From the NCBI GenBank assembly GCA_003022125.1, contig PXQH01000068.1, positions 1-35,956 on the forward strand: 35,956 nt of DNA, given 5' to 3'. This document shows, piece after piece, positions 27,443-35,429 of the stretch (positions are counted from its first letter, which is position 1; each line of letters opens with the position of its first letter). A program made the translations under genes and the position numbers. The stretch is from Cyanobacteria bacterium QS_8_64_29 (GTDB taxonomy: Bacteria > Cyanobacteriota > Cyanobacteriia > Cyanobacteriales > Rubidibacteraceae). Under the pieces are notes generated by a model. The model was not told where the DNA came from and made no database searches. It saw nothing but the letters and a program-made list of their open reading frames with translations.

Positions 27443-27952
27443 ATGGCAAACCCGCCGCACGGTCATGGCAGCGCGGGGGAGCGGCTCACCTGCAGCGCGC
27501 TCACCGTTAGCGACACGCGCACCGAACGGGACGATGCCAGCGGTCGGCTGATCCGGCAACAGCTGCAGGAGGCAGGCCACATTGTGGGGCCCTACGCCAT
27601 CGTTCCGGACGAGCCCCAGCGCGTGCGCGCCCAGCTGCAGCAGTTCTGCGGGCGCCGCGATCTGGCAGCCGCGATCGTCAGCGGCGGTACCGGCATTGCC
27701 CCGCGCGATACCACCTACGAGGCCGTTGCGGGGTTGCTGGAGCAAACCCTGCCGGGCTTTGGCGAGCTCTTCCGCTGGCTGAGCTACCAAGAAATCGGCA
27801 GCCGCGCCCTGGCTTCGCGCGCGATCGCCGGGGTCTGCGGCGGGACGCTCGTTTTTGCCCTCCCTGGGTCCACGGCAGCCGTTCGGTTGGGGCTCGAGCG
27901 CTTAATTTTGCCCGAGCTACCGCACCTAGCGCACCAGTTGCGCGGGCGCTAG
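27443..27952 (+). CDS. moaB: Molybdenum cofactor biosynthesis protein MoaB/MogA family
   Basis: The 169-residue protein has the molybdopterin-binding fold with LTVSDTRTERDDASG near the N-terminus (20-34), the SGGTGIAPRDTTYEA motif (80-94) and a later LPGSTAAVRLGLERLI segment. MogA adenylylates molybdopterin; the role of MoaB homologues varies. No other moa genes are in the window except a MoeB-type enzyme about 1.3 kb away on the other strand. The ATG at 27443 is 5 bases after psb28. Its TAG overlaps the stop of the convergent GDPD gene within a shared CTAG. Confidence 0.92.
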   Translation: MANPPHGHGSAGERLTCSALTVSDTRTERDDASGRLIRQQLQEAGHIVGPYAIVPDEPQRVRAQLQQFCGRRDLAAAIVSGGTGIAPRDTTYEAVAGLLEQTLPGFGELFRWLSYQEIGSRALASRAIAGVCGGTLVFALPGSTAAVRLGLERLILPELPHLAHQLRGR

Positions 27953-28680
27953 CCGCTGGCTCGGGCCGGCAGCAGCGAGTTGGTCACGGCCCGCACGACC
28001 CCTAGCTGCTGCAGGGCCTGCAGGTCCTGGTAGCAATCCACCGTCCAAGCCCCCAGCTCGATGCCCCCCTCGAGCGCCACCCGAGCCAGCTTGGGGTTTT
28101 TGAGCAGCAGCCGGTACTCGCTCAGCAATAGGGCGTTGCCGCAGTCGCGGGCGCGCTCGAGCTTTTGGCGGTAGCGGTAAGCGCTCGTGCCGGCAACGTT
28201 GAAGCCCAGCGGCAGGTGGGCGGCGCGATCGCGCACCTGTTGCAAAAAGCGGTCGTCAAACGAGACCAGCACGCAGCGATCGGCCCACGCCGGCGAGGCC
28301 AGCAGCGCCACCAAGCGATCAATATCGGCGGGGCCCCAGCAATGCCCCTGCTTGACCTCCGGATAGATTTGGAGCGAGCTGGGGGCCAGTAGGGCCAGGA
28401 CTTCCTCCAGCGTCGGGATGGGTTCGCCGGCAAACTGGCGGTCGAACCAGCTCCCGGCATCCAGGCGCTTGAGGCGCGCCAGGGGCTTGCGGCGAACGCG
28501 GCCCCAACCGTTGGTGGTGCGGTTGAGCCTGGCGTCGTGAATGACGACTGGCGTTCCGTCGGCCGAGAGGTGCAGATCGAACTCGATGCCGTGCGCTGCC
28601 GTCCGGCACGCCGCCGAGAACGCGGAAAGCGTATTCTCAGGAGCAACGGCCGAGAATCCCCGATGGGCAATCAGTTCCAC
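27949..28680 (-). CDS. Glycerophosphodiester phosphodiesterase family protein
   Basis: This cytosolic GDPD (TIM-barrel) protein has 243 residues. The catalytic set is visible: His6-Arg7 (IAHRGF), the PENT turn (14-17), Glu33 and Asp35 (GIEFDLHLSADG) and His48 (VVIHD). Cleavage of glycerophosphodiesters to glycerol-3-phosphate is expected. The GTG at 28680 is chosen because it lies 2 bases after the stop of the upstream gene and puts the HRG motif at the usual distance. The longer frame to 28788 lies inside that gene. The near-overlap implies translational coupling with the cysteine-repeat protein. Confidence 0.92.
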   Translation of the reverse strand: MELIAHRGFSAVAPENTLSAFSAACRTAAHGIEFDLHLSADGTPVVIHDARLNRTTNGWGRVRRKPLARLKRLDAGSWFDRQFAGEPIPTLEEVLALLAPSSLQIYPEVKQGHCWGPADIDRLVALLASPAWADRCVLVSFDDRFLQQVRDRAAHLPLGFNVAGTSAYRYRQKLERARDCGNALLLSEYRLLLKNPKLARVALEGGIELGAWTVDCYQDLQALQQLGVVRAVTNSLLPARASG

Positions 28681-28682
28681 GG

Positions 28683-29189
28683 CTATTGCGCTGGCGCGTC
28701 TGCCTGCCGGGCGGAAGGAGCTTCGCTGCAGCGCGCCATTGCGCTTGCCGGGCTGGCGTCGGTGGCGCGCGCTAGCCCCACCGTGCACTCAGAAAGCCGC
28801 AGCGGCAGCAGGCTGCGGCGGCAGCGATCCAGAACTGCCTGCGAGTCGGCAACCTCAGTCGCCTCGTGGATCTCGACGGCGCAGCTCGCTAGCTCCAGCG
28901 GGTGGCGCATGCCCTCGCAAGCCGAGAGCGCTGCCTCGGCGGCCAGCGGCGTCCGCGCGCCGATTTCGCGCGCGCAAAGCGACAGATCTTGGGGCGTGCG
29001 AGCAGCGCCACAAGCAGCCGCAGCGCGCTCCCGCGAGATGCCCGCATCTAGCAACTCCCGGGTGCAAAGCGAAAACCGCTCGCCCAACTCCGCCCGCGCT
29101 GGCGCCGCCAGCAAGCCCAGGGCGCTAGCGTGCAACGCGCCCATTGCGACCAGAGCCAGCGCGCGATCGCGATAGCGCCGTCCGTCCAT
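28683..29189 (-). CDS. Secreted protein with four tandem cysteine-pair repeats
   Basis: I recognise no family. From the ATG at 29189 (preceded by GTGGGG; a GTG at 29201 and ATG at 29195 are alternatives) the protein has 168 residues. An Arg-containing N-terminus and hydrophobic core end in AAPARA, a likely signal peptide cut near residue 33. The mature part has eight cysteines at 42, 60, 72, 91, 103, 123, 135 and 154. Four pairs are spaced 18-20 residues apart and separated by exactly 12. Each unit runs roughly L-S-x-C-(A/T)-x-E-(I/L)...A-x-x-x-C. Four helical hairpins held by disulfides would fit. It is coupled to the GDPD gene downstream. Confidence 0.75.
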   Translation of the reverse strand: MDGRRYRDRALALVAMGALHASALGLLAAPARAELGERFSLCTRELLDAGISRERAAAACGAARTPQDLSLCAREIGARTPLAAEAALSACEGMRHPLELASCAVEIHEATEVADSQAVLDRCRRSLLPLRLSECTVGLARATDASPASAMARCSEAPSARQADAPAQ

Positions 29190-29245
29190 GCTCATCCCCA
29201 CCTAGCCGGGCTGGATGCAGCCCCTGCTTGCCCTACGGCAACAAT

Positions 29246-30403
29246 CTAGTATTCGGGGACGGAGGCGTCAATTTCGCGGCTCCAAGCCGTGATGCCGCCT
29301 TTGAGGTTAGTGCCTTCAATGCCGGCTTCTTGCAGCCGGTTGAGGGCTTGGGCCGAGCGGGTGCCTGCCTTGCAGTGCGCGATGATGCGATGGCCGTTGG
29401 CCAGCCGCTCGATCTTGTCGATGCCCGAGCCCCGCTCGATTTCGGAGAGCGGAACGAGATAGGCGCCCGGGATGCGGGCGATTTCGTACTCGTTGGGGTT
29501 GCGAACGTCAATCAAGACAAAATCGCTATCGCCGCGATCCATGAGCGCTTTGAGCTCGTGGACCGTCATCTCGGGCAGCGATTGCTGCTGCTGCGCCTGA
29601 GGGATGCCGCAGAACTGCTCGTAGTCGATCAGGCCCTCGATGGGCGGGCGCTCCGGGTTGGGGCGCAAGGTGAGCTCGCGAAAGCTCATGGCCTGGGCAT
29701 CGTAGAGCAGCAAGCAGCCGCTGAGCGTCTGCTGCGATCCCAAAATGACTTTAATAGCTTCGGTGGCCTGAATGGAGCCCACAACGCCGCAAAGAACGCC
29801 CAAGACGCCCCCTTCGGCACAGGAGGGCACCATGCCGGGCGGCGGCGGCTCGGGGAACAGGTCGCGGTAGTTGGGGCCGCCTTGGTAGTTAAAGACCGAA
29901 ATCTGCCCTTCAAAGCGGAAGATGGAGCCGTAGACGTTGGGCTTGCCCTGCAGCACGCAGGCATCGTTGACCAGGTAGCGGGTGGGGAAATTGTCCGTGC
30001 CGTCCACCACCAAGTCGTAGGGCTCGAAAATCTCGAGCGCGTTCTCAGAACTCAAACGCGTTTCGTGGACATCAACCTGGCAGTAGGGATTGATATCCAG
30101 CACTCGCTGCTTGGCTGATTCGGTTTTGGACTGACCGACCGCAGCGGTGCCGTGGACGATCTGGCGCTGTAAGTTGGAGCTCTCGACGGCATCGAAATCG
30201 ACAATGCCGATCCGACCGACACCAGCAGCTGCCAAATACATCAGCAGCGGCGAGCTTAGGCCGCCCGTCCCGATGCAAAGGACGCTAGCGGCTTTAAGGC
30301 GCTTTTGGCCTTCCAGCCCAAACTCGGGCAGGATAATGTGTCGCGAATAGCGCTCGTATTCGTCCTTATTGAGCTCGATCGCCTCGAGGTTGGGATTCAG
30401 CAT
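29246..30403 (-). CDS. moeB: MoeB/ThiF-type adenylyltransferase fused to rhodanese
   Basis: The N-terminal E1-like domain (about 15-265) adenylates the C-terminal glycine of a ubiquitin-fold sulfur carrier (MoaD, ThiS or relatives). It has the ATP loop CIGTGGLSSP (43-52), DFDAVESSNLQRQ (69-81) and Cys195 (PSCAEGGVLGVL). The C-terminal rhodanese domain (about 277-385) carries the persulfide Cys344 in AHCKAGTRSA and can transfer sulfur. The zinc CxxC pairs of E. coli MoeB are absent (NYRDLFPE replaces the first), as I recall for cyanobacterial members. Length 385 is normal for MoeB-R. The JAMM protease gene lies 98 bases upstream on the same strand. Confidence 0.95.
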   Translation of the reverse strand: MLNPNLEAIELNKDEYERYSRHIILPEFGLEGQKRLKAASVLCIGTGGLSSPLLMYLAAAGVGRIGIVDFDAVESSNLQRQIVHGTAAVGQSKTESAKQRVLDINPYCQVDVHETRLSSENALEIFEPYDLVVDGTDNFPTRYLVNDACVLQGKPNVYGSIFRFEGQISVFNYQGGPNYRDLFPEPPPPGMVPSCAEGGVLGVLCGVVGSIQATEAIKVILGSQQTLSGCLLLYDAQAMSFRELTLRPNPERPPIEGLIDYEQFCGIPQAQQQQSLPEMTVHELKALMDRGDSDFVLIDVRNPNEYEIARIPGAYLVPLSEIERGSGIDKIERLANGHRIIAHCKAGTRSAQALNRLQEAGIEGTNLKGGITAWSREIDASVPEY

Positions 30404-30501
30404 GGCAGGTCAGGTGGGCGGATTGGGATCGCGGCTGGCTCCCCTCAAGGGGCTGGCAGCCGGCACTCAGCTCAGACAGGCTTGGGACTGGGCCCGAACG
30501 A

Positions 30502-31008
30502 TTAGGATAGTGAGCCATCCGGGGCGGCTGCAACGCCGGCAGCCGTGATCGCCTCAGGAACGAAGGTGCCGTCCTCGGCCAGAACCCAACCGTTCAGCTC
30601 CCGAGCGCGGCCGTCGCGGACCGCGACGATGGGGTAGGAGTACTCCGGCCAGGCGATCGCGCGATCGAACTCGGAGGGCACGGCCGGATGCTCGGGATGG
30701 GAGTGATAGACGCCGATAATGTCGAGCTGGCGCTCGCGCGCGCTTTTTTGGGCCTGCACCATCTCGCGCGGGGCGATGCTAAAGTGGCGCTCCTTACCGG
30801 CGGCTAGGGCCTGACTCGAGCGCAGCCCCTCGAAGCTCCGAGCGGTCTCGCCATCCCAAGCATTCTGGGCGGGCCAAAGATCGCAGGTTTGCTTCTCGGC
30901 CGCCTGGCGCCATCCCAGCAGCAACCCGCAGCATTCCTGCGGGTAAGCGCGCTCGGCGTGCGCGCGGATGGCCTGCCGTTGGGCCTCGCTCAAATGCAGA
31001 ACGGCCAA
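30502..31008 (-). CDS. JAMM/MPN+ (Mov34) metalloprotease
   Basis: The 168-residue protein has a complete JAMM zinc site: Glu25 (PQECCGLLLG), His102-x-His104 and Asp115 in HSHPEHPAVPSEFD, with Ser112. Bacterial homologues such as Mec+ remove sulfur-carrier proteins or amino acids attached to their C-terminal glycine. Archaeal ones are desampylases. Co-orientation with moeB-rhodanese, 98 bases downstream, suggests processing of the same sulfur carrier, although no carrier gene is in the window. The C-terminal tail of about 20 residues is Ala-rich. Confidence 0.93.
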   Translation of the reverse strand: MAVLHLSEAQRQAIRAHAERAYPQECCGLLLGWRQAAEKQTCDLWPAQNAWDGETARSFEGLRSSQALAAGKERHFSIAPREMVQAQKSARERQLDIIGVYHSHPEHPAVPSEFDRAIAWPEYSYPIVAVRDGRARELNGWVLAEDGTFVPEAITAAGVAAAPDGSLS

Positions 31009-31020
31009 AGCTGCGACGGT

Positions 31021-31167
31021 CTAGAGATCGATGATGTGGAAGTAAAAGGCGGCAACGAGCAGGTTGCCCAGCAACAGGACCAACGCCCATCCCGTGCGGT
31101 AGGGATAGGGCGGTTGGCCGCTTTGGGGAACGGGCAGTTGCTTTTGCTTGTCGCTGTTGGCAGTCAT
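31021..31167 (-). CDS. Small single-helix membrane protein, 48 aa
   Basis: The ATG at 31167 is preceded by GGAGGG at about 6 bases, a better start than the frame opening at 31203. The 48-residue product has a polar N-terminus (1-25, Lys/Gln/Pro-rich) and one strong membrane helix (about 26-45, GWALVLLLGNLLVAAFYF), ending HIIDL. I cannot match it to a known photosystem or NDH small subunit, though size and topology are of that kind. It ends 12 bases before the JAMM gene start, so the two are likely co-transcribed. Confidence 0.65.
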   Translation of the reverse strand: MTANSDKQKQLPVPQSGQPPYPYRTGWALVLLLGNLLVAAFYFHIIDL

Positions 31168-31278
31168 AGCGACCCTCCAGAGTGCAGGTAGTCGGCGCTG
31201 CAAGCGCGTGCCTGGTTAGGGCACAGTGGGCTTGCCGCGTTTGCCATCCATCCTATCGGAGTTGGGGCTGCGCGCGCC

Positions 31279-32211
31279 TCAATCGGCCTCGCCCGCATGG
31301 TAGGAGCTGCGCACCAGCGGCCCCGAACGGACGTGCGAGAAGCCCATCTCGCGCGCGATCCCGCCCAAGCGCTCGAATTCCTCGGGCGTCCAGTACTGCT
31401 GCACGGGGCGGTGCTCGAGCGAGGGGCGCATGTACTGGCCCAGGGTGAGGCGATCGCAGCCCACAGCGCGCAGGTCCCGCATGGCCTGCACGATCTCGGC
31501 CTCGGTTTCGCCGTGCCCCAACATCAGCCCTGATTTGGTGGGAACGCTGGCATCGAGGGCCTTGACCTGGCGCAGGAGCTCGAGCGAGCGGTGGTATTTG
31601 GCCCCGCGCCGCACCGGGCCCTGCAGGCGCTCGACCGTCTCGATGTTGTGGTTGAAGCAGGCCGGGCCAGCCCGGACGACAGTGGCGGCGCGCTCGGCCT
31701 GGGCTTGCTGGGCGTTGTGGCCGCTCCAAAAATCGGGCGTTAGCACCTCAATGCCGGTCTCGGGGCACTGCTGCCGGATGGCGGCCATGGTGCGGGCAAA
31801 TTCGCCGGCACCGCCATCGGCGAGGTCGTCGCGCGCTACTGAGGTCAGCACGACGTAGCGCAGTCCCAGTGCCTGCACGGCGTCGGCAATTTTTTGGGGC
31901 TCATCGGGATCCAGCGGCATGGGGGCGTGGCCTTTATCCACCTGGCAGAAGGCGCAGGCGCGCGTGCAGGTGGGCCCCATTAGCAGGAACGTGGCCGTTT
32001 TGCGGGCGTAGCACTCGCCGCGGTTGGGGCAGCGGCCTTCCTCGCAGATGGTGTGGATCTGGCGCTGCTTGATAACCTGCTGGACCTGCGAGATCGCATC
32101 GGCATTGCCGATGGGACGCCGCAGCCACGACGGCAGCGCAGCTACCTCCGAGCGCCAGCGATCGCGCTCTGACAGTTGCTGGGAATCAGGTTGTCGGGCG
32201 TCAATAGGCAT
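31279..32211 (-). CDS. lipA: Lipoyl synthase
   Basis: LipA inserts two sulfur atoms into octanoyl-protein. The 310-residue radical SAM enzyme carries both Fe-S cluster motifs: the auxiliary [12 protein letters not shown] (Cys56, Cys61, Cys67) and the radical [11 protein letters not shown] (Cys82, Cys86, Cys89). The C-terminal RSSYHA serine motif that ligates the auxiliary cluster is also present. Other landmarks are [11 protein letters not shown] and [10 protein letters not shown]. The ATG at 32211 is the family-like start. Cyanobacteria often have two lipA genes; I cannot say which this is. Confidence 0.97.
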   Translation of the reverse strand: MPIDARQPDSQQLSERDRWRSEVAALPSWLRRPIGNADAISQVQQVIKQRQIHTICEEGRCPNRGECYARKTATFLLMGPTCTRACAFCQVDKGHAPMPLDPDEPQKIADAVQALGLRYVVLTSVARDDLADGGAGEFARTMAAIRQQCPETGIEVLTPDFWSGHNAQQAQAERAATVVRAGPACFNHNIETVERLQGPVRRGAKYHRSLELLRQVKALDASVPTKSGLMLGHGETEAEIVQAMRDLRAVGCDRLTLGQYMRPSLEHRPVQQYWTPEEFERLGGIAREMGFSHVRSGPLVRSSYHAGEAD

Positions 32212-32299
32212 GACACAACGGATGGCGATGCGCGCTGAGCGCAGTAGCTATCGATTGTAGCCCAAACGCCGCAGCGAGCGCCTGCGGTGCCCGATCGCC

Positions 32300-32494
32300 A
32301 TGCATGCCGAGACGCGATGGATTCTGCAGTTGCTAGGACTATCGGTGGGGCTCTCGCTAGCCATCAAGTACGGCGGACCGCTGCTAGCGCTAGCGCCCAC
32401 TGCCGGCAATGCGCTGCTAGGCATTACCGTGCTGCCGGTGGGCGTTGCTGCGGCGCTGCTGTGGCGCTGGCGGCAGTACCGCCGGCAGCGCTAG
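32300..32494 (+). CDS. Small conserved-looking membrane protein, 64 aa
   Basis: The 64-residue protein opens MHAETRWILQLLGLSVGLSLAIKYGGPLL, with a first helix at about 7-30, a second at about 37-55 (GNALLGITVLPVGVAAALLW) and a basic C-terminus (RWRQYRRQR). Positive residues at the tail suggest both ends face the cytoplasm. I recall similar unnamed small proteins in cyanobacteria but cannot confirm it. It diverges from lipA with 88 bases between starts and is followed 96 bases later by an AI-2E permease gene. Confidence 0.6.
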   Translation: MHAETRWILQLLGLSVGLSLAIKYGGPLLALAPTAGNALLGITVLPVGVAAALLWRWRQYRRQR

Positions 32495-32590
32495 CACCTC
32501 GGGGGGGCCAAATTGCGATCGCGCGCGCCATCGCCCTAGACTGCTGGCACGCTCGCGATCGCAGCGCTCGCCGGGCAGGCTCGAGAGGCA

Positions 32591-33679
32591 GTGACTTTGG
32601 GACGATGGCTGGGCCTATTCGCACTGCTGGCAGCTGCCTACGTGTTGTGGCAAATCCGGCAGCTGCTGTTGCTGATATTTGCCGCCATTGTTGCGGCAAC
32701 CGCGCTCAACCTGCTCGTTCGGCGCTTTCGGCGCATGGGCATGCAGCGCGGCTACGCCGTCGTTCTGGCGGTGCTGGCGCTGTTGGGCATTGTGGCGATT
32801 TTTGTCTGGCAGATCGTGCCGCCTTTCGTCCGGCAGCTGGTGGAACTAGCCGAGCTGCTGCCGCTGGGCATCCAGCAGCTCAACGATTGGATCGCGTTTC
32901 TAGAGGAGCGCCTGCCCAGCGCTGCCATTGAAGCCATCCCGGATGTCAACCGACTGCTAGGCGAGCTACCGCAAGTGCTCAGGCGCTTGTTGGGCGGCGG
33001 TCTGACCTTGCTCAGCATCGTGCTCAACACGCTGCTGGTGCTGGTGCTGACCGTCATGCTGCTGGCCGATCCGGATCCGTACCGGCGCGGGTTCGTGCGC
33101 CTGTTCCCCTCGTTTTACCGCCGCCGCGCGGATGAAATTCTGGTCCTGTGCGAGCGCGCCCTGCAGGGCTGGCTCTCGGGCAACCTGTTCAACATGGCGG
33201 TGGTGGCAACCCTGAGCTTTATCGGGCTGTCGCTGTTGCGCGTCGATTTAGCCCTAGCTCATGCCCTGCTTGCGGGGCTGCTAAACTTTATTCCCAACAT
33301 CGGGCCGGTTTTGAGCGTGGTGCCGCCGCTGGCGGTGGCACTGCTGGATAGCGGCTGGAAGGTCGTTTCGGTCCTGGGGCTCTATACCGCCATCCAGCAG
33401 TTTGAAGGCAGCTTTTTGACCCCCTGGGTCATGGCGCAGCGTGTCTCGCTGCTACCGGCCGTCACGCTCTCGGCTCAGGTGTTTTTTGCCACGTTTTTTG
33501 GCATTTTGGGGCTGTTGTTGGCCCTGCCGCTGACAGTGGTGGCCCAGGTTTGGGTGCGAGAGGTGCTGATCCGCGACATTTTGGACGAGTGGCGATCGCG
33601 CCAGCCGCAGCGAGCGGATGAGGTGCCGCAGGCGCTGCCGGCAGCCTCAACCGATGCCGAACCGAGGCAGCAGGATTGA
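32591..33679 (+). CDS. AI-2E family transporter / permease (second copy)
   Basis: The 362-residue protein has the same architecture as the gene at 22689-23819: N-terminal helix pair (about 5-65), a periplasmic or amphipathic stretch with LAELLPLGIQQLNDWIAF, then C-terminal helices and the signature LLNFIPNIGPVLSVVPPL. The C-terminal helices contain AQRVSLLPAVTLSAQVFFATFFGILGLLLALP, shown here only as two parts: a basic loop with SLLPAVTL and a long hydrophobic end with FFGILGLL. The GTG at 32591 follows GAGAGG. The end is a polar tail. Function unproven; it could be an exporter of signals or an ion antiporter. It precedes aspC by 29 bases. Confidence 0.9.
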   Translation: MTLGRWLGLFALLAAAYVLWQIRQLLLLIFAAIVAATALNLLVRRFRRMGMQRGYAVVLAVLALLGIVAIFVWQIVPPFVRQLVELAELLPLGIQQLNDWIAFLEERLPSAAIEAIPDVNRLLGELPQVLRRLLGGGLTLLSIVLNTLLVLVLTVMLLADPDPYRRGFVRLFPSFYRRRADEILVLCERALQGWLSGNLFNMAVVATLSFIGLSLLRVDLALAHALLAGLLNFIPNIGPVLSVVPPLAVALLDSGWKVVSVLGLYTAIQQFEGSFLTPWVMAQRVSLLPAVTLSAQVFFATFFGILGLLLALPLTVVAQVWVREVLIRDILDEWRSRQPQRADEVPQALPAASTDAEPRQQD

Positions 33680-33708
33680 TGCGGGCGCAGCCGCGCAAGG
33701 AGTGAACG

Positions 33709-34881
33709 ATGAAGCTGGCAGCTCGCGTCGCCCGCGTAACCCCATCCCAAACGCTGGCTATCTCGGCGCAGGCCAAAGCCATGCGGGCCGATGGTATGGA
33801 CGTGTGCAGCCTGAGCGCCGGCGAACCGGATTTCGATACCCCCTCGCCCATCAAGGTCGCAGCGCAGCGCGCCCTCGATGAGGGCCAGACCAAGTACGGG
33901 CCGGCCGCCGGCGAGCCGCCCCTGCGAGAGGCCATCGCGCGCAAGCTCCAAACCGAGAACGGGCTGAACTATCAAGCCCAAAACGTCATCGTCACCAACG
34001 GCGGCAAGTACTCGCTCTACGCCCTCATGCAGGCCCTGCTCGATCCGGGCGACGAAGTGCTGATTCCGGCGCCGTATTGGGTGAGCTACCCCGAGACGGT
34101 CAAGCTGGCCGGGGGCGAGCCGGCCATCGTCGAGACTGCCGCCGAGGATGGGTTTAAGCTCACCCCCGATCAGTTGCGCGCGGCCACAACGCCGCGGACC
34201 AAGCTAGTCATTCTCAACACGCCGGCCAATCCCACCGGCAGCGTCTACACCCCCGAGGAGCTGCGCGCGCTGGCAGCCGCCATTATCGAGCAGGACCTGC
34301 TGGTGGTTGCCGACGAAATTTACGAGCGCATTCGCTACGACGGGGCGCAACACGTAAGCGTGGGCGCGCTCGGCCCCCAAATCGGGGAGCGCACCATCGT
34401 CAGCAACGGCTTCTCCAAAAGCTTTGCCATGACCGGCTGGCGCGTGGGCTATTTGGCTGGGCCCAGCGATCTGATCGAGGCCATGACCGCCATCCAGAGC
34501 CACAGCACCTCCAATGTCTGCACCTTTGCCCAATACGGCGCCATGGCTGCCCTCGAGACGCCGCTGGAGGAGCTAGAGCACATGCGCCAGACGTTCGACC
34601 GGCGCCGCCAGCTCGTGCTGGAGTGCATTGATGCCATGTCGGGGGTAAGTTGCCCTACCCCGCAGGGGGCGTTTTACGTCTTTGCCGATATTGGTGCCAC
34701 TGGGCTGGGCTCGTTCGAGTTTTGCCAGGCCCTGCTCGAGCAGGAGCAGGTCGCGGTCGTGCCCGGGATCGCCTTCGGGCGCGATCACTGCATCCGCCTC
34801 TCCTACGCGACGGATTGGGAGTCGCTCGTCCAGGGGATGGCGCGTTTGGACCGATTTGTTAGAAAGCAGTTAGAGGCTTAA
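33709..34881 (+). CDS. aspC: Aspartate aminotransferase (class I/II, PLP-dependent)
   Basis: The 390-residue enzyme has the Ib-type AspAT layout. It has the N-terminal [10 protein letters not shown] (36-45), NPTG with PLP-contacting Asn174, Asp202-Tyr205 (ADEIY) and Schiff-base Lys237 in [17 protein letters not shown]. The C-terminal HCIRLSYAT has the substrate-carboxylate Arg. Length is normal. Some cyanobacterial relatives also use prephenate or LL-diaminopimelate, so the exact substrate range is open. The ATG at 33709 follows AAGGAGTG at good spacing. It ends 29 bases before the stress-protein gene. Confidence 0.93.
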   Translation: MKLAARVARVTPSQTLAISAQAKAMRADGMDVCSLSAGEPDFDTPSPIKVAAQRALDEGQTKYGPAAGEPPLREAIARKLQTENGLNYQAQNVIVTNGGKYSLYALMQALLDPGDEVLIPAPYWVSYPETVKLAGGEPAIVETAAEDGFKLTPDQLRAATTPRTKLVILNTPANPTGSVYTPEELRALAAAIIEQDLLVVADEIYERIRYDGAQHVSVGALGPQIGERTIVSNGFSKSFAMTGWRVGYLAGPSDLIEAMTAIQSHSTSNVCTFAQYGAMAALETPLEELEHMRQTFDRRRQLVLECIDAMSGVSCPTPQGAFYVFADIGATGLGSFEFCQALLEQEQVAVVPGIAFGRDHCIRLSYATDWESLVQGMARLDRFVRKQLEA

Positions 34882-34883
34882 GT

Positions 34884-34897
34884 CCCCCACGTGGGGG
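34884..34897. promoter_or_regulatory. Perfect 14-bp palindrome CCCCCACGTGGGGG
   Basis: CCCCCAC is followed at once by its reverse complement GTGGGGG, 2 bases after the aspC stop and 13 bases before the ATG of the stress-protein gene. With no loop it would form a poor hairpin, so a dimeric protein site or a structure overlapping the ribosome binding region seems likelier than a terminator. The short T tract expected of a terminator is missing. Confidence 0.4.
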
Positions 34898-34910
34898 CAA
34901 GGAACCGGCC

Positions 34911-35429
34911 ATGAGCTACAGCCGCATCCTGGTTGCTGTCGATCGCACCCCGCAAGGCAAAGCCGTTCTCGATCGCGCGCTGGATATTGCCAGCAAAGAT
35001 GGCGTGCGCTTGCTGCTGTTTCACTGCATTCCGTTTGAGGGGCAAGAGGTCAGCGCGTACGGCGGCATTTACGGCCAAGATCTGGTTAATGTCTCGCAGC
35101 TAATGCAAGAGCGTTTGGAGAGCGAGGCCAACGAGGTCGGCGAATGGTTGAGCCAGCAGCGCCAGCGGGCGGAGGCTGCCGGCGTTGCCGCCGAAACTGA
35201 CTGGAAAGTGGGCGAGGCCGGCAGCTGGATCCGGGAGCTCGCGCGCAACTGGGAAGCCGATCTGGTCGTTGTCGGGCGGCGCGGCCGGCGCGGTTTGGCC
35301 GAGATGGTGCTAGGAAGCGTCAGCAACCACGTCGTCCATCACGCCCCGTGCTCGGTGCTGGTGGTTCAGGGAACCGATCTGCCGGATGAGGCCGAGGCGG
35401 GCGAAGCAGCGCAGATCGCTACGGGCTAA
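34911..35429 (+). CDS. Universal stress protein (UspA family)
   Basis: The 172-residue single-domain protein has the Usp fold with the ATP-binding motif G-x2-G-x9-G-S visible as Gly122, Gly125, Gly135 and Ser136 (VVGRRGRRGLAEMVLGSVS), and the N-terminal ILVAVDRT strand with its Asp. ATP-binding Usp proteins of this type respond to stress or energy state. An insert at about 45-75 (YGGIYGQDLVNVSQL) is common in cyanobacterial copies. The ATG at 34911 follows AAGGA. It overlaps the stop of the convergent GNAT pseudogene by 11 bases. Confidence 0.93.
   Translation: MSYSRILVAVDRTPQGKAVLDRALDIASKDGVRLLLFHCIPFEGQEVSAYGGIYGQDLVNVSQLMQERLESEANEVGEWLSQQRQRAEAAGVAAETDWKVGEAGSWIRELARNWEADLVVVGRRGRRGLAEMVLGSVSNHVVHHAPCSVLVVQGTDLPDEAEAGEAAQIATG

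Noticed and set aside
29144-30118. 324-codon frame antisense to moeB
   Set aside because: MoeB-rhodanese on the other strand has all catalytic motifs. The antisense product resembles no family.
29246-31008. Antiphage ubiquitin-like conjugation system (Bil or CBASS type II-like)
   Set aside because: E1-like and JAMM genes are present, but there is no E2, no ubiquitin-like protein and no effector. The E1 is a standard MoeB-rhodanese, so sulfur-carrier metabolism is the simpler reading.
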